The notes below the pieces were generated by a model. It worked only from the letters and a program-made list of their open reading frames with translations. It had not been told where the DNA came from and ran no database searches. Below are positions 54,685 to 63,436 of a DNA stretch of 64,000 nucleotides, piece by piece (the stretch's first letter is position 1; each line of letters opens with the position of its first letter). A program made the position numbers and the translations under genes. Source of the stretch: CAZNXJ01 sp964577115 (GTDB lineage Bacteria; Planctomycetota; Planctomycetia; Pirellulales; Pirellulaceae); assembly GCA_964577115.1 (NCBI GenBank), contig CAZNXJ010000010.1, positions 62,001-126,000 on the forward strand. The letters run 5' to 3'.

Positions 54685-57600
54685 CTAGCGTTTCATGAGG
54701 AATTCGTCGAGATTGAGTAGGACGTTGGCAACGACGGTCCAGGCGGCGGCTTCGACGGCCGATTGCGTGCTGTTAGCATCGCTTGGGATACCGGCAAGCG
54801 TAATGGCGTCGGCCGTTTGGTTCGCGAAACGCGTACGAGCCTGTTCATAAAGTTCAACGAGCCGCGTTCGTTCGGCCGGTGCCGGCTCGCGTGCCAGGCA
54901 GAGCCGGAAGCCAACGTCGGCACGCTCTTCGGCCGTTTGCGCGGATTCCATCATGCGCCGGGCGAGCGCCTGTGCAGCCTCGACGTAAACCGGATCGTTC
55001 AGCGTCACGAGCGCTTGGAGCGGTGTGTTCGTGCGCACACGGCGAATCGTGCAGACCTCGCGGTTCGGCGCATCGAACGACGCCATCGAAGGATAGGGGT
55101 TCGAACGCCGCCACGTCGTGTAGAGCCCTCGTCGATAACGGTCTTCTCCGTCGCTCGTTTGCCAGTCGATGCGACTACCAAACGCGGCCGCGAGTCCCAG
55201 TTCCGGCTGCGGCGGCTTCACAGGTGGGCCGTACATCTTGGGGCTTAGCAGCCCGCTAACAAACAGCGCCTGGTCGCGAATGGCCTCGGCTGGTAGGCGG
55301 AACCGAGGGCCGCGAGCAAGGAGGCGGTTGTCCGGATCTCGCTCGTATAACTCGGGTGTAACGCGCGAGCTTTGCTGGTACGTGGCAGACGTCACGATCA
55401 TCTTCAGGAAGGCCTTTACGTCCCAATGTTGCCGAACGAAATCGGTCGCGAGCCAGTCGAGCAATTCGGGGTGCGATGGCAGCTCGCCCTGCGAGCCAAA
55501 CTCTTCACTCGTGCTGACGATCCCGATACCGAAAATCTGCTCCCAAAACAGATTCGCCATAACGCGCGGCGTCAGCGGGTTGTCGGGCGCGACGAGCCAT
55601 CGCGCCAGGCCGAGACGATCGGGAGCTGCGCCGTCCGGCAGCGGGTGAAAGGCCGCGGGCAGGCCCGGCTCGACTTCATCGCCGAGATCCAGGAAGTTGC
55701 CGCGATGCTGAATGTGCGTCGTCCGCCGCTGTTCGGATGGAAGCTCGCGTAGAATCGGGACGGTCGTCATGGGCTGCATGGCCGCCAGCTTTGCTGTCAG
55801 ATCGGCGATGCGCTCGCGCGCCGGCTGCAATTCCGGCGCAACGTGCCGCGTGTAGTACCGAGCGAGCTGTTCGCGCTGCTCTGCCGTTCGGTTCTCCACC
55901 GACGTCCGCGCCAGCGCGCGGATCTCCGCGGGAGCGGTCGTCTGCATGCGCGCTTGCGGGTCGGCCGTTGTGGCGAGCCGGAAGCGGCCGAGCGTATGGT
56001 GCGAATGCTGCGAGAGCTGGTCGATCGTTACGCGCAGTCTGGATCCCGGAAGCACGGGAGCGGGCTCGGAGGCAACGAGCGTCAGCGTGTGCGGTTGGTC
56101 GATCTGACCGCCGACAGCCCAGCCGCGCGTGGCGACATCCGGATTGTTGAGGACATGCTGCGGCGCGAAACCTTCCTGGCTGTAATCGGCATTCGCGATG
56201 GTAAAGGCGATCGGCCGCGCGTAATCGACAGGCAACTCGAGACTCGTCGCCGGCGCGTCGGTGATCGTCGTTTCCCAGACCGTCTGCCGTTGTTCGTCGA
56301 GCAGCTGTACTCGGCAGCCAGCCAGCCGGCTCTGGAAGTTGCCATCCGTGCGGTTCCAGACAATGATGCGGTCGATGGGCTGCGGACTGCCCAGATCGAG
56401 CTGCCACCAAGGATTGGCCGAGATGGCCGTGTGTGTGGTCGATCGTGCGGCGAAGTAATCGCCGTCCGTGTTGCCATCGATCGCCAGCTCGGCAGGACCC
56501 TCAAAAGCGGTGCTGCTCTGCGTTGCCGTGCCGCGCGGCGCGATGTTTTCGTCGCCCACGAACACCTGCACTTCCGCAAGTGCCAGGATCTTGTCATTTC
56601 CCGCGATCTCCAGGCGTACATAGCGCGCCGGTGTCCGCTGTTCCGGGGGAGGCAGTAGGCTGGCTGTGATGCGCGACAAGACAAAATTGCCGCCGCCGTG
56701 GCCGGCTCCACCGCCGGGCAGGTTCGCGTCGGGGAGCGTTTCGAGCCGCAGGGCGACAACGCTTTCGGCCGAGAGTGGCGCTTCGAGCGTGTACGTTTCG
56801 GTAGCAGCACCTCGCGCGGCTTGAATGATGCCGTTGCCGAGCGTCTCGAGTGATGCGCCGCTCGAACTCGTAAGCAGATCGGGAGCAACCGGCTCCCAGT
56901 CGATGTCGGCCCGCAGATCGGCTTCCCAGCGCTGTTGACTGTCCGCGAGCTCTGGATGCGCGGCGTCGAGTTGCCGTTCGAGCTTTTCACGCTCGGTTTC
57001 CCAGCTTCGCTGCTGCTCGCGCTGCTCGTCGCTGAACACTTCCAGCACGGGCGACTCGTCCATCCGGTCGGCATCGGCCGTATTGTTCAGGATTGCAAAT
57101 AAGCGGAAATATTCTTCCTGCGTGATCGGGTCGTACTTGTGGCTATGGCACTGCGCACAGGCCATCGTCGTACCCATCCATACCGCCATGGTCGTGTTGA
57201 CGCGGTCGACGACGGCCACGTTGCGAAATTCTTCGTCGTTCGTACCGCCTTCGTTGTTGGTCATCGTGTTCCGATGAAAGGCGGTTGCGATGAGCTGCTC
57301 GTCGGTCGGATTCGGCAGCAGGTCGCCCGCAATCTGCTCGATTGTGAATTGATCAAACGGTTTGTTCGCGTTGAACGATCGAATGACGTAGTCGCGATAT
57401 CCCCAGATCGTGCGCGGCGGGTCATCGGCGTAACCGGCGGAATCGGCATAGCGAGCCAGGTCGAGCCACACGCGTGCCCAGCGTTCGCCGTACGAAGTCT
57501 TTTTCAGCAGGCGATCGACCAGGCGTTCGTACGCATCGCTGCGCGGGTCATTCACGAACTGCTCGACTTCTTCCAGGGTTGGTGGCAGGCCGGTCAAATC

Positions 57601-58185
57601 GAGCGAGACGCGGCGGATCAGCGCATAGCGATCGGCAGGCGGAGAAGGTGTAAGGCCCTCTTGTTCGAGCCGCGCGAGGATAAAGTAGTCGATCTCGTTT
57701 TGCGGCCATTCTTTCTGCCGGACTTCCGGCAACGCGGGACGCCGCGGTTTGACATACGACCAGTGCGTGGCGTACGGCGCGTCTTGTTCGATCCATGCGC
57801 GGAGCGTTTGGATCTCGGCCTCGGTCAGCCGCGCCCCGGCCTCTGGGGGCGGCATTATTTCGCCTTCGTCCTGCGAAAGCACACGCCGCATCAGTTCGCT
57901 TTCATCCGGCTTGCCGGGGACGATCGCAGCATAGCCACCGAGATCCTCACGAGCTCCCTCCGGCGTATCGAGCCGCAATCCCGACGCGCCGCCGCCTTGC
58001 CGCTCTTGTTCGTCCGGTCCATGGCACCGGTAGCAGCGGTTCGATAGGAGCGGGCGAACGTCGCGGTTAAAGTCGATCGATCCGGCCGAGCCGGTCTCGG
58101 CGGCCGCAGCGTGCGAAGCGACCAATTGGCAGATGAGGAGAACCGCTGCCGAGCAGCATGCTCGAAACGAATGAGCGAGTTTCAT
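54685..58185 (-). CDS. PSD1-type cytochrome c with DUF1549, F5/8C and DUF1553 domains
   Basis: A 1166-residue exported protein. After the signal peptide is a c-type heme site CYRCH (Cys51, Cys54, His55), then DUF1549 (YALIRRVSLDLTGLPPTLEEVEQFV) with a second CAQCH. In the middle, at about residues 540-660, is a discoidin (F5/8 type C)-like carbohydrate-binding domain (ENIAPRGTATQSSTAFEG, NPWWQLDLGSPQPIDRIIVWNR). The C-terminus is DUF1553 (NPLTPRVMANLFWEQIFG, REVCTIRRVRTNTPLQALVTLNDPVYVEAAQ). Known only as a partner of DUF1501 proteins; probably periplasmic and polysaccharide-related. Confidence 0.9.
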   Translation of the reverse strand: MKLAHSFRACCSAAVLLICQLVASHAAAAETGSAGSIDFNRDVRPLLSNRCYRCHGPDEQERQGGGASGLRLDTPEGAREDLGGYAAIVPGKPDESELMRRVLSQDEGEIMPPPEAGARLTEAEIQTLRAWIEQDAPYATHWSYVKPRRPALPEVRQKEWPQNEIDYFILARLEQEGLTPSPPADRYALIRRVSLDLTGLPPTLEEVEQFVNDPRSDAYERLVDRLLKKTSYGERWARVWLDLARYADSAGYADDPPRTIWGYRDYVIRSFNANKPFDQFTIEQIAGDLLPNPTDEQLIATAFHRNTMTNNEGGTNDEEFRNVAVVDRVNTTMAVWMGTTMACAQCHSHKYDPITQEEYFRLFAILNNTADADRMDESPVLEVFSDEQREQQRSWETEREKLERQLDAAHPELADSQQRWEADLRADIDWEPVAPDLLTSSSGASLETLGNGIIQAARGAATETYTLEAPLSAESVVALRLETLPDANLPGGGAGHGGGNFVLSRITASLLPPPEQRTPARYVRLEIAGNDKILALAEVQVFVGDENIAPRGTATQSSTAFEGPAELAIDGNTDGDYFAARSTTHTAISANPWWQLDLGSPQPIDRIIVWNRTDGNFQSRLAGCRVQLLDEQRQTVWETTITDAPATSLELPVDYARPIAFTIANADYSQEGFAPQHVLNNPDVATRGWAVGGQIDQPHTLTLVASEPAPVLPGSRLRVTIDQLSQHSHHTLGRFRLATTADPQARMQTTAPAEIRALARTSVENRTAEQREQLARYYTRHVAPELQPARERIADLTAKLAAMQPMTTVPILRELPSEQRRTTHIQHRGNFLDLGDEVEPGLPAAFHPLPDGAAPDRLGLARWLVAPDNPLTPRVMANLFWEQIFGIGIVSTSEEFGSQGELPSHPELLDWLATDFVRQHWDVKAFLKMIVTSATYQQSSRVTPELYERDPDNRLLARGPRFRLPAEAIRDQALFVSGLLSPKMYGPPVKPPQPELGLAAAFGSRIDWQTSDGEDRYRRGLYTTWRRSNPYPSMASFDAPNREVCTIRRVRTNTPLQALVTLNDPVYVEAAQALARRMMESAQTAEERADVGFRLCLAREPAPAERTRLVELYEQARTRFANQTADAITLAGIPSDANSTQSAVEAAAWTVVANVLLNLDEFLMKR

Positions 58186-58323
58186 GGGGTGGAGCCGCCG
58201 AGCATCTTCCGGCTCGGCGTCCTGGGCGGGGGAATGTCAGCCGGCGGTAGGTACGCCGCCATTGTACGCTGCCGCGAGGGGGAATGAGAGATACCGTACG
58301 CGTGGGTGCCCAAAGCCAGCGCG

Positions 58324-59172
58324 TCAGATTTCCAGGTACTCTTCCAACGCTTCGCGCATCACAGGAACATCGGGGTCGGCGCCCGTCCAAATCTTGAACG
58401 CGATGACGCCTTGGTTGACAAGCATTCCCAGGCCGTCGAGCACCTGGCAGCCCCGATCCGCCGCTTCACGCACCAGCCGCGTAGCGGGCGGGTTGAAGAT
58501 CACGTCGGCGACGATCATCGAAGGATCGAGCGTATTGATGCTCAGCGGTACGCGTGCGGTGGCATCGCCTAGACCGATCGATGTGGCGTTGACGACGACT
58601 TCGGTGCCTTCGGGCACTTCGAAGTCGTTTTCCCAGTGGTGGAAGCGACTTTCGACGTGCACTTCCTCGCGAAGCAGTTTGACCAGCTGCTGACCGCGGG
58701 TTTCATCGCGGTTCACGATCGTCAGCTCGGCTACGCCGCTGAGCCCCAGTTCCACGGCGATCGCGCGAGCTGCTCCGCCGGCGCCCAGCACGACGATGCG
58801 CTTATCGCGGGGACTGGTGAGTGTTTCGAGCGACTGAACGAAGCCCTTGCCGTCCGTGTTTTCTCCGACCAGCTTCGTGCCCACTCGATTCACGCAATTG
58901 ACCGCGCCCATAAGCCGCGCGGCTTCGCTGAGTTCATCGAGATAGGGCAGAACGGCGACCTTATGCGGGATGGTGAAGTTCGCTCCGCGGAACCCCATCG
59001 CTCGCATGCCGGAGACGGCAGCGGCCAGGTTCTCCGGTGAGACTTCCAGTGTGAGGTAGCGCCAGTCGAGCCGCGCGGCGGCGAACGCCTTTTCCATCAT
59101 GAACTGGGTGGGGTTCCCGGCCACCGGCTGACCCATGCAGCAAACGATTTCCTGTAGCGCTGATTCCCCCAC
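58324..59172 (-). CDS. aroE: Shikimate dehydrogenase
   Basis: A 282-residue enzyme reducing 3-dehydroshikimate to shikimate with NADPH. Catalytic Lys is in FTIPHKVA, Asp in GENTDGKGF; the Rossmann loop is VLGAGGAARAIAVEL with NRD as cofactor clamp. GTG 59172 has GGGGAG 6 bases upstream. The N-terminal shikimate-binding Ser-x-Ser region reads PVAGNPTQF instead of the usual HSxSP. It follows the methyltransferase gene on the same strand by 132 bases. Confidence 0.9.
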   Translation of the reverse strand: MGESALQEIVCCMGQPVAGNPTQFMMEKAFAAARLDWRYLTLEVSPENLAAAVSGMRAMGFRGANFTIPHKVAVLPYLDELSEAARLMGAVNCVNRVGTKLVGENTDGKGFVQSLETLTSPRDKRIVVLGAGGAARAIAVELGLSGVAELTIVNRDETRGQQLVKLLREEVHVESRFHHWENDFEVPEGTEVVVNATSIGLGDATARVPLSINTLDPSMIVADVIFNPPATRLVREAADRGCQVLDGLGMLVNQGVIAFKIWTGADPDVPVMREALEEYLEI

Positions 59173-59304
59173 TTCATTCTCCCCGCAGCTTCGCTGCGCC
59201 AGCCGAGATCCCGTTGATTCCGCTATTGTCCGGCAGGGATGGATGCAATGCAACGCGGGCGAGCCCGCCATGGTCCTGAATGCGACTGGCCGCACACGTA
59301 CCCG

Positions 59305-60105
59305 TCACGTCGTGGGCAGCCAAAGGGTGCTCGCCGGTGCCCGCTGAGGGCCGGCGCGGCGGGCCTTGATGCGAACGTACGGGGCGACGAAGTGGCAGCG
59401 GTGGCCGAAGCTGCCGGGGGCCGCCTGGGAATCGCCGTGCATTGGTTCCATGAGGTCCTCAATAACAAAACCCGCTCGGCACATTCCACCCAGAATTTCC
59501 TCCCAGCGGTGCAGGTATTCGAGCGTTCCTTCTTCGCGCAGGGCGGTGCCGACGACCGGCGGCAACGGCCCGGAGCGGTAGTACGGTTCGCTCAGCTCAT
59601 AGCCTTTCGCGCCGGGTGTCATCTCCGCCTGGAGGCTCGTCGGGGTTTTGTGCTGGCTGATGTACACGCCGCCGGGGCGGGTTACGCGAGCGATTTCGCG
59701 GTAGACCGGCACGATGTCCGGAACGTAACACGTGCTGACCGGGTGGATCACGATATCGAACTCGCCTTCCCCCAGCATCGGCATGTCGTCCATCGAGGCC
59801 TGGATGGTGCGAATGTGCAACTTGCGTTCGGCGGCCACTTCGCGATCCAGCTCGAGCATGGCTCCGCTGATATCCACCACGGTGACAATGGCGCCCGCGG
59901 CGGCATACAGAGCGCTTTGGCGGCCGCCGCCGGCGGCGAGACACAACAGCTGCGCGCCGCGGATATCGCCGCCCAGCCAGTTCAGGCCGTCAACCACCGC
60001 CAGTGGATTGGCGAACTCGTCGTCCCGCGCAGGACGCGTAAACCGCTGGCGTCGCCGCACCAGTGCATCCCAGGCTCGCCGATTATGCTCGTGCGCCGCC
60101 GTCAC
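59305..60105 (-). CDS. Class I SAM-dependent methyltransferase
   Basis: A 266-residue methyltransferase. Motif I is LLCLAAGGGRQSALYAAAGA, with VVDISGAMLELDREVA downstream and a motif-III-like segment ARVTRPGGVYISQHK. The pattern fits small-molecule methyltransferases of the UbiE/CmoB-like group. GTG 60105 is the start. The C-terminus is basic and Pro-rich. Substrate unknown. Convergent with tRNA-Gln. Confidence 0.85.
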   Translation of the reverse strand: MTAAHEHNRRAWDALVRRRQRFTRPARDDEFANPLAVVDGLNWLGGDIRGAQLLCLAAGGGRQSALYAAAGAIVTVVDISGAMLELDREVAAERKLHIRTIQASMDDMPMLGEGEFDIVIHPVSTCYVPDIVPVYREIARVTRPGGVYISQHKTPTSLQAEMTPGAKGYELSEPYYRSGPLPPVVGTALREEGTLEYLHRWEEILGGMCRAGFVIEDLMEPMHGDSQAAPGSFGHRCHFVAPYVRIKARRAGPQRAPASTLWLPTT

Positions 60106-60295
60106 CGAGGCACCTGCTTTCTCAAACTTCCGTTGGATTCCTCACAGAGGAAAATAAACGAGCCATGTGCCGGAGCATTGCGGTGGATGGTGGTTCCTCG
60201 AACGTCCTTCGCAAGTGGAGCTTGACAGTCCGGCCGCGCTGCGTACAAAAGGGGCATGCGACACGCCGCCCGCCGGGCACGCTGCGTCGCGGCAA

Positions 60296-60367
60296 TCCCG
60301 GGTGGTGTAATTGGCAACACAGCGGATTTTGGCTCCGCCATTCATGGTTCGAGTCCATGCCCGGGAG
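60296..60367 (+). tRNA. tRNA-Gln (TTG)
   Basis: A 72-base gene without encoded CCA. The acceptor stem TCCCGGG/CCCGGGA is perfect, discriminator G. The anticodon stem GCGGA/TCCGC holds loop TTTTGGC with anticodon TTG (60329-60331). The T-arm has GGTTCGAGTCC. Its 3' part (60342-60367) overlaps the last codons of bioD on the other strand. Confidence 0.96.
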
Positions 60368-61061
60368 CTTCCTCCTTCGGTCGGAATCGTTCGATTCCCC
60401 AATCCAAGTGCTGTTGGCCCCACGCAATGTGCGCTAAAAGGGGGGGCACACAGCGTTGCTCGAGCTCGGCCCGGTTCGTCGCGCTGCTCGGGTCGTTCGC
60501 CGAATCGGCCACATCATTGAGGATGATGCCGGCGATTTCGAGTCCTTCACCATAGCTGGCCGCGGTGATCAACGTTTGAAGCGTTGAGTTAATCGTGCCT
60601 AGGACGTTGGCTGCGACCACGATCAGCGGATATTGGAATTCGGCTGCCAGATCCACGACGTAATCATCATCGCTGAGCGGCGACATCAGGCCGCCGGCGC
60701 CCTCGACGAGGACGATGTCCGAATTGTGCTGCCAGTAGCGAAGTCCGTCGCGCAGTTGCTGGGCATCGACGCGCTCGCCGACCTGGCGAGCGGCCAGGTG
60801 GGGTGCGAGCGGCGCTTCAAAACGCTGGGGGCAAACCTTTTCCAGTGTCCCGGGGCGTCCGGCGGCCTCCCAGAGCTGCTCGGCGTCATCCGAAATCAGC
60901 TCGTTTCCAGCGCGGCGGCAGCCGCTGGCGACCGGTTTATACACGCCCACTCGCAGTCCCGCCGCCGCCGCGGCCCGCGCAAGGCACGCCGCAACGTGTG
61001 TTTTTCCTACTCCCGTGCTGGTCCCCGTGATGAACCAGCCCACCGGCCGTTTCCCGTTCAT
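60342..61061 (-). CDS. bioD: Dethiobiotin synthase
   Basis: A 239-residue ATP-dependent enzyme closing the ureido ring of dethiobiotin in biotin synthesis. Walker A is GTSTGVGKTHVA, then KPVASG and the VLVEGAGGLMSPL block, all typical. The ATG at 61061 is preferred; no ribosome binding site is visible. Its stop codon and the last seven residues (GHGLEP and neighbours) lie on the antisense strand of tRNA-Gln. Other bio genes are not adjacent. Confidence 0.93.
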   Translation of the reverse strand: MNGKRPVGWFITGTSTGVGKTHVAACLARAAAAAGLRVGVYKPVASGCRRAGNELISDDAEQLWEAAGRPGTLEKVCPQRFEAPLAPHLAARQVGERVDAQQLRDGLRYWQHNSDIVLVEGAGGLMSPLSDDDYVVDLAAEFQYPLIVVAANVLGTINSTLQTLITAASYGEGLEIAGIILNDVADSANDPSSATNRAELEQRCVPPLLAHIAWGQQHLDWGIERFRPKEEAPGHGLEP

Positions 61062-61275
61062 GGGGCATAGAGTACCATCGCAGCCCAGACGGCAGTAGGC
61101 GGGCTCGGATGTGCCGCCGAGCCGCCTTGCGAAACGGATTGCGCGGCGGCGCTCGTAAATCCGGCCGGACACGTGGGAATGCCTATAATTCGAGGCAGTC
61201 GTGCGGTCCTCGTCGAACCGTTCCGCCCTGCGCGATGAAAACTACAGCGACCCAGTCGGGAAGGGGCTTTGTGAT

Positions 61276-62157
61276 ATGAGTGCATCGGCTTCCAGTGTCT
61301 CCATCGCCTTGGTGCAAATGCGCTGCGATCCGCAGAAGGAGCGGAACGTCGAGAAGGCGTTAAGCCGCATTGCGGACGCCGCAACTCGCGGCGCGCAGAT
61401 CGTTTGTCTCCAGGAATTGTTTGCGACACATTACCCTTGCCAAAGCGAAGACCACGAACGGTTCAAGGATGCGGAACCGATCCCGGGTCCGACGAGCGAG
61501 GCGCTGGCAAAAGCGGCACGCGATCACGGCGTGGTGGTCGTCGGGTCGCTGTTCGAACGACGTACGGCTGGTGTTTACCACAATACGGCCGTGATCTGGG
61601 ACGCGGACGGTTCGCAGGTCGGGATGTATCGGAAGATGCACATTCCCGACGATCCGCTCTATTACGAGAAGTTCTACTTTACGACGGGTGATCTGGGCTT
61701 CCGCAGCTTCGATACACGCTTCGCTCGGACAGGCGTCTGTGTCTGCTGGGACCAGTGGTTTCCCGAAGCCGCACGCCTCACCGCGCTGACTGGCGCGCAG
61801 ATCATTTTTTACCCCACCGCGATTGGTTGGTTGCCGGACGAGAAGGATACCTATGGACCCAGTCAATGGTCGGCCTGGGAAACGATGATGCGCGCCCACG
61901 CGATCGCCAACGGCGTCTATGTGGCGGCTCCGAATCGTGTGGGCCACGAGGGCGAACTACAGTTTTGGGGCGCATCGTTCGTGGCAGACCCGTACGGCAA
62001 CGTTGTTGCTCGCGCTTCGCATGACGACGAGGAAACGCTGATCGTCGAGTGCGATCTTGGGAAAATCGATACGGTTCGCACCCACTGGCCCTTCCTGCGC
62101 GACCGGCGCATCGATGCTTACGGTGGGCTCATGAAACGCTTCCTTGATGAAAGGTAA
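61276..62157 (+). CDS. aguB: N-carbamoylputrescine amidase
   Basis: A 293-residue carbon-nitrogen hydrolase of the nitrilase superfamily. The Glu-Lys-Cys triad is visible: Glu in CLQELF, Lys in YRKMHIPDD, Cys in VCVCWDQWFPE. The sequence fits N-carbamoylputrescine amidase, which converts N-carbamoylputrescine to putrescine. Its pairing with the agmatine deiminase gene, 9 bases downstream, supports this strongly. ATG 61276 with AAGGGG about 10 bases before it. Confidence 0.92.
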   Translation: MSASASSVSIALVQMRCDPQKERNVEKALSRIADAATRGAQIVCLQELFATHYPCQSEDHERFKDAEPIPGPTSEALAKAARDHGVVVVGSLFERRTAGVYHNTAVIWDADGSQVGMYRKMHIPDDPLYYEKFYFTTGDLGFRSFDTRFARTGVCVCWDQWFPEAARLTALTGAQIIFYPTAIGWLPDEKDTYGPSQWSAWETMMRAHAIANGVYVAAPNRVGHEGELQFWGASFVADPYGNVVARASHDDEETLIVECDLGKIDTVRTHWPFLRDRRIDAYGGLMKRFLDER

Positions 62158-62166
62158 CGCTGAGCA

Positions 62167-63243
62167 ATGACGCGCGGCGATTCGCAATCGAAGGATTCGC
62201 ACGACAACGGGGCCGAGCCGCAGCGGACGCCGGCGGAGCTGGGATATCGCTGGCCCGCCGAGTGGGAAACGCACGCGGCTACGTGGCTCGCCTGGCCCCA
62301 CAACCCCAACACGTGGCCGGGTAAGTTTGAAGTCATTCCACCCATCTTCGGGCAGTTTGTTCGCATCGTGGCGCGCTACGAGCCTGTACGGCTGCTCTGC
62401 GGCGGCGAAGCAACGCTCGCCAGCGCCCGCGAGCATGTCGGGGGTGCGGCCAATGTCGAGCTGATTGAAATTGAAACGAACGACGCGTGGATCCGCGACC
62501 ACGGTCCGACGTTCATCAAGGCTCCGGACGGTTCGAAGGCCCTGGTCGATTGGGAATACAACGCGTGGGGCAACAAGTACCCGCCCTTCGACAAGGACAA
62601 TCGCGTGCCGGCTCAGATTGCCGAGCGGCTCGGCTTGCGGCGGTTTACGCCGGGGTTGGTGCTCGAGGGTGGCGCGATCGAGGGCAACGGCGAGGGCGTC
62701 ATCATGACGACCGAGAGCTGCCTGTTGAACCCGAACCGCAACCCGGGGTGCAGCCGAGCGGATATCGAGCAGGCGCTGCGCGATTACTTGAATGCTCGGC
62801 AAATCTTGTGGCTCAGCGGCGGTGACTTCGCTGGCGACGACACGGATGGCCATATCGACCAGCTCGCCCGGTTCGTCGGGCCCCGCACCGTCGTTGTCGC
62901 TTCATGCGATCGGATCGACGATGAAAACTTCGGCGTCCTCGAGACACTCTACCAGCAGCTCCAGGCCGTGCGGCTCGAGGACGGCAGCGCGCTCTCCATC
63001 GAGCGGCTGCCGATCCCGTCGCCCAAGTATCACGACAATCACCGGCTGCCGGCGAGCTACTGCAATTTTTATTTGACGAACGGTGCGGTCATCGTGCCGG
63101 CGTTTTCGGATCCCGCCGACGAGATCGCTGCGGAGCGTCTTGGTCAGCTCTTCCCCGACCGGCAAATCGAGCTACTCGGCTCGCTCGACCTCGTGTGGGG
63201 CCTGGGCGCAATGCATTGCCTCTCGCAGCAAGAGCCGGCTTAA
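62167..63243 (+). CDS. aguA: Agmatine deiminase
   Basis: A 358-residue guanidino-modifying enzyme of the PAD_porph family, converting agmatine to N-carbamoylputrescine. The catalytic Cys is in GAMHCLSQQ near the C-terminus, and the acidic/His residues lie in WIRDHGPTF and DDTDGHIDQLARF. It follows aguB by 9 bases, so the two form a putrescine operon from agmatine. Length and motifs are standard. Confidence 0.94.
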   Translation: MTRGDSQSKDSHDNGAEPQRTPAELGYRWPAEWETHAATWLAWPHNPNTWPGKFEVIPPIFGQFVRIVARYEPVRLLCGGEATLASAREHVGGAANVELIEIETNDAWIRDHGPTFIKAPDGSKALVDWEYNAWGNKYPPFDKDNRVPAQIAERLGLRRFTPGLVLEGGAIEGNGEGVIMTTESCLLNPNRNPGCSRADIEQALRDYLNARQILWLSGGDFAGDDTDGHIDQLARFVGPRTVVVASCDRIDDENFGVLETLYQQLQAVRLEDGSALSIERLPIPSPKYHDNHRLPASYCNFYLTNGAVIVPAFSDPADEIAAERLGQLFPDRQIELLGSLDLVWGLGAMHCLSQQEPA

Positions 63244-63436
63244 GAGCGAATACGCGACGAAGTGGTCCTCAAGCTGGCCGGCTTTTTCGATCTCCGGAAT
63301 GGAGAACGACGCACGGCCGATTATGTCCGTGAACGTCGGGGGTTGCGAGCCGCGCACGTTTTCCCGGACTCAAGCCCACGTCGTCGACTGGGCGGGAGCG
63401 AGACTGATCCGAAAAACGACGCAGACGCGGCTCTGC

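Noticed and set aside
57139..58047. 302-codon plus-strand frame
   Set aside because: Antisense to the PSD1 cytochrome gene, whose domains are clear.
60122..60427. Minus-strand frames through tRNA-Gln
   Set aside because: They are shadows of the tRNA and of bioD; their composition matches antisense tRNA peptides seen in many genomes.
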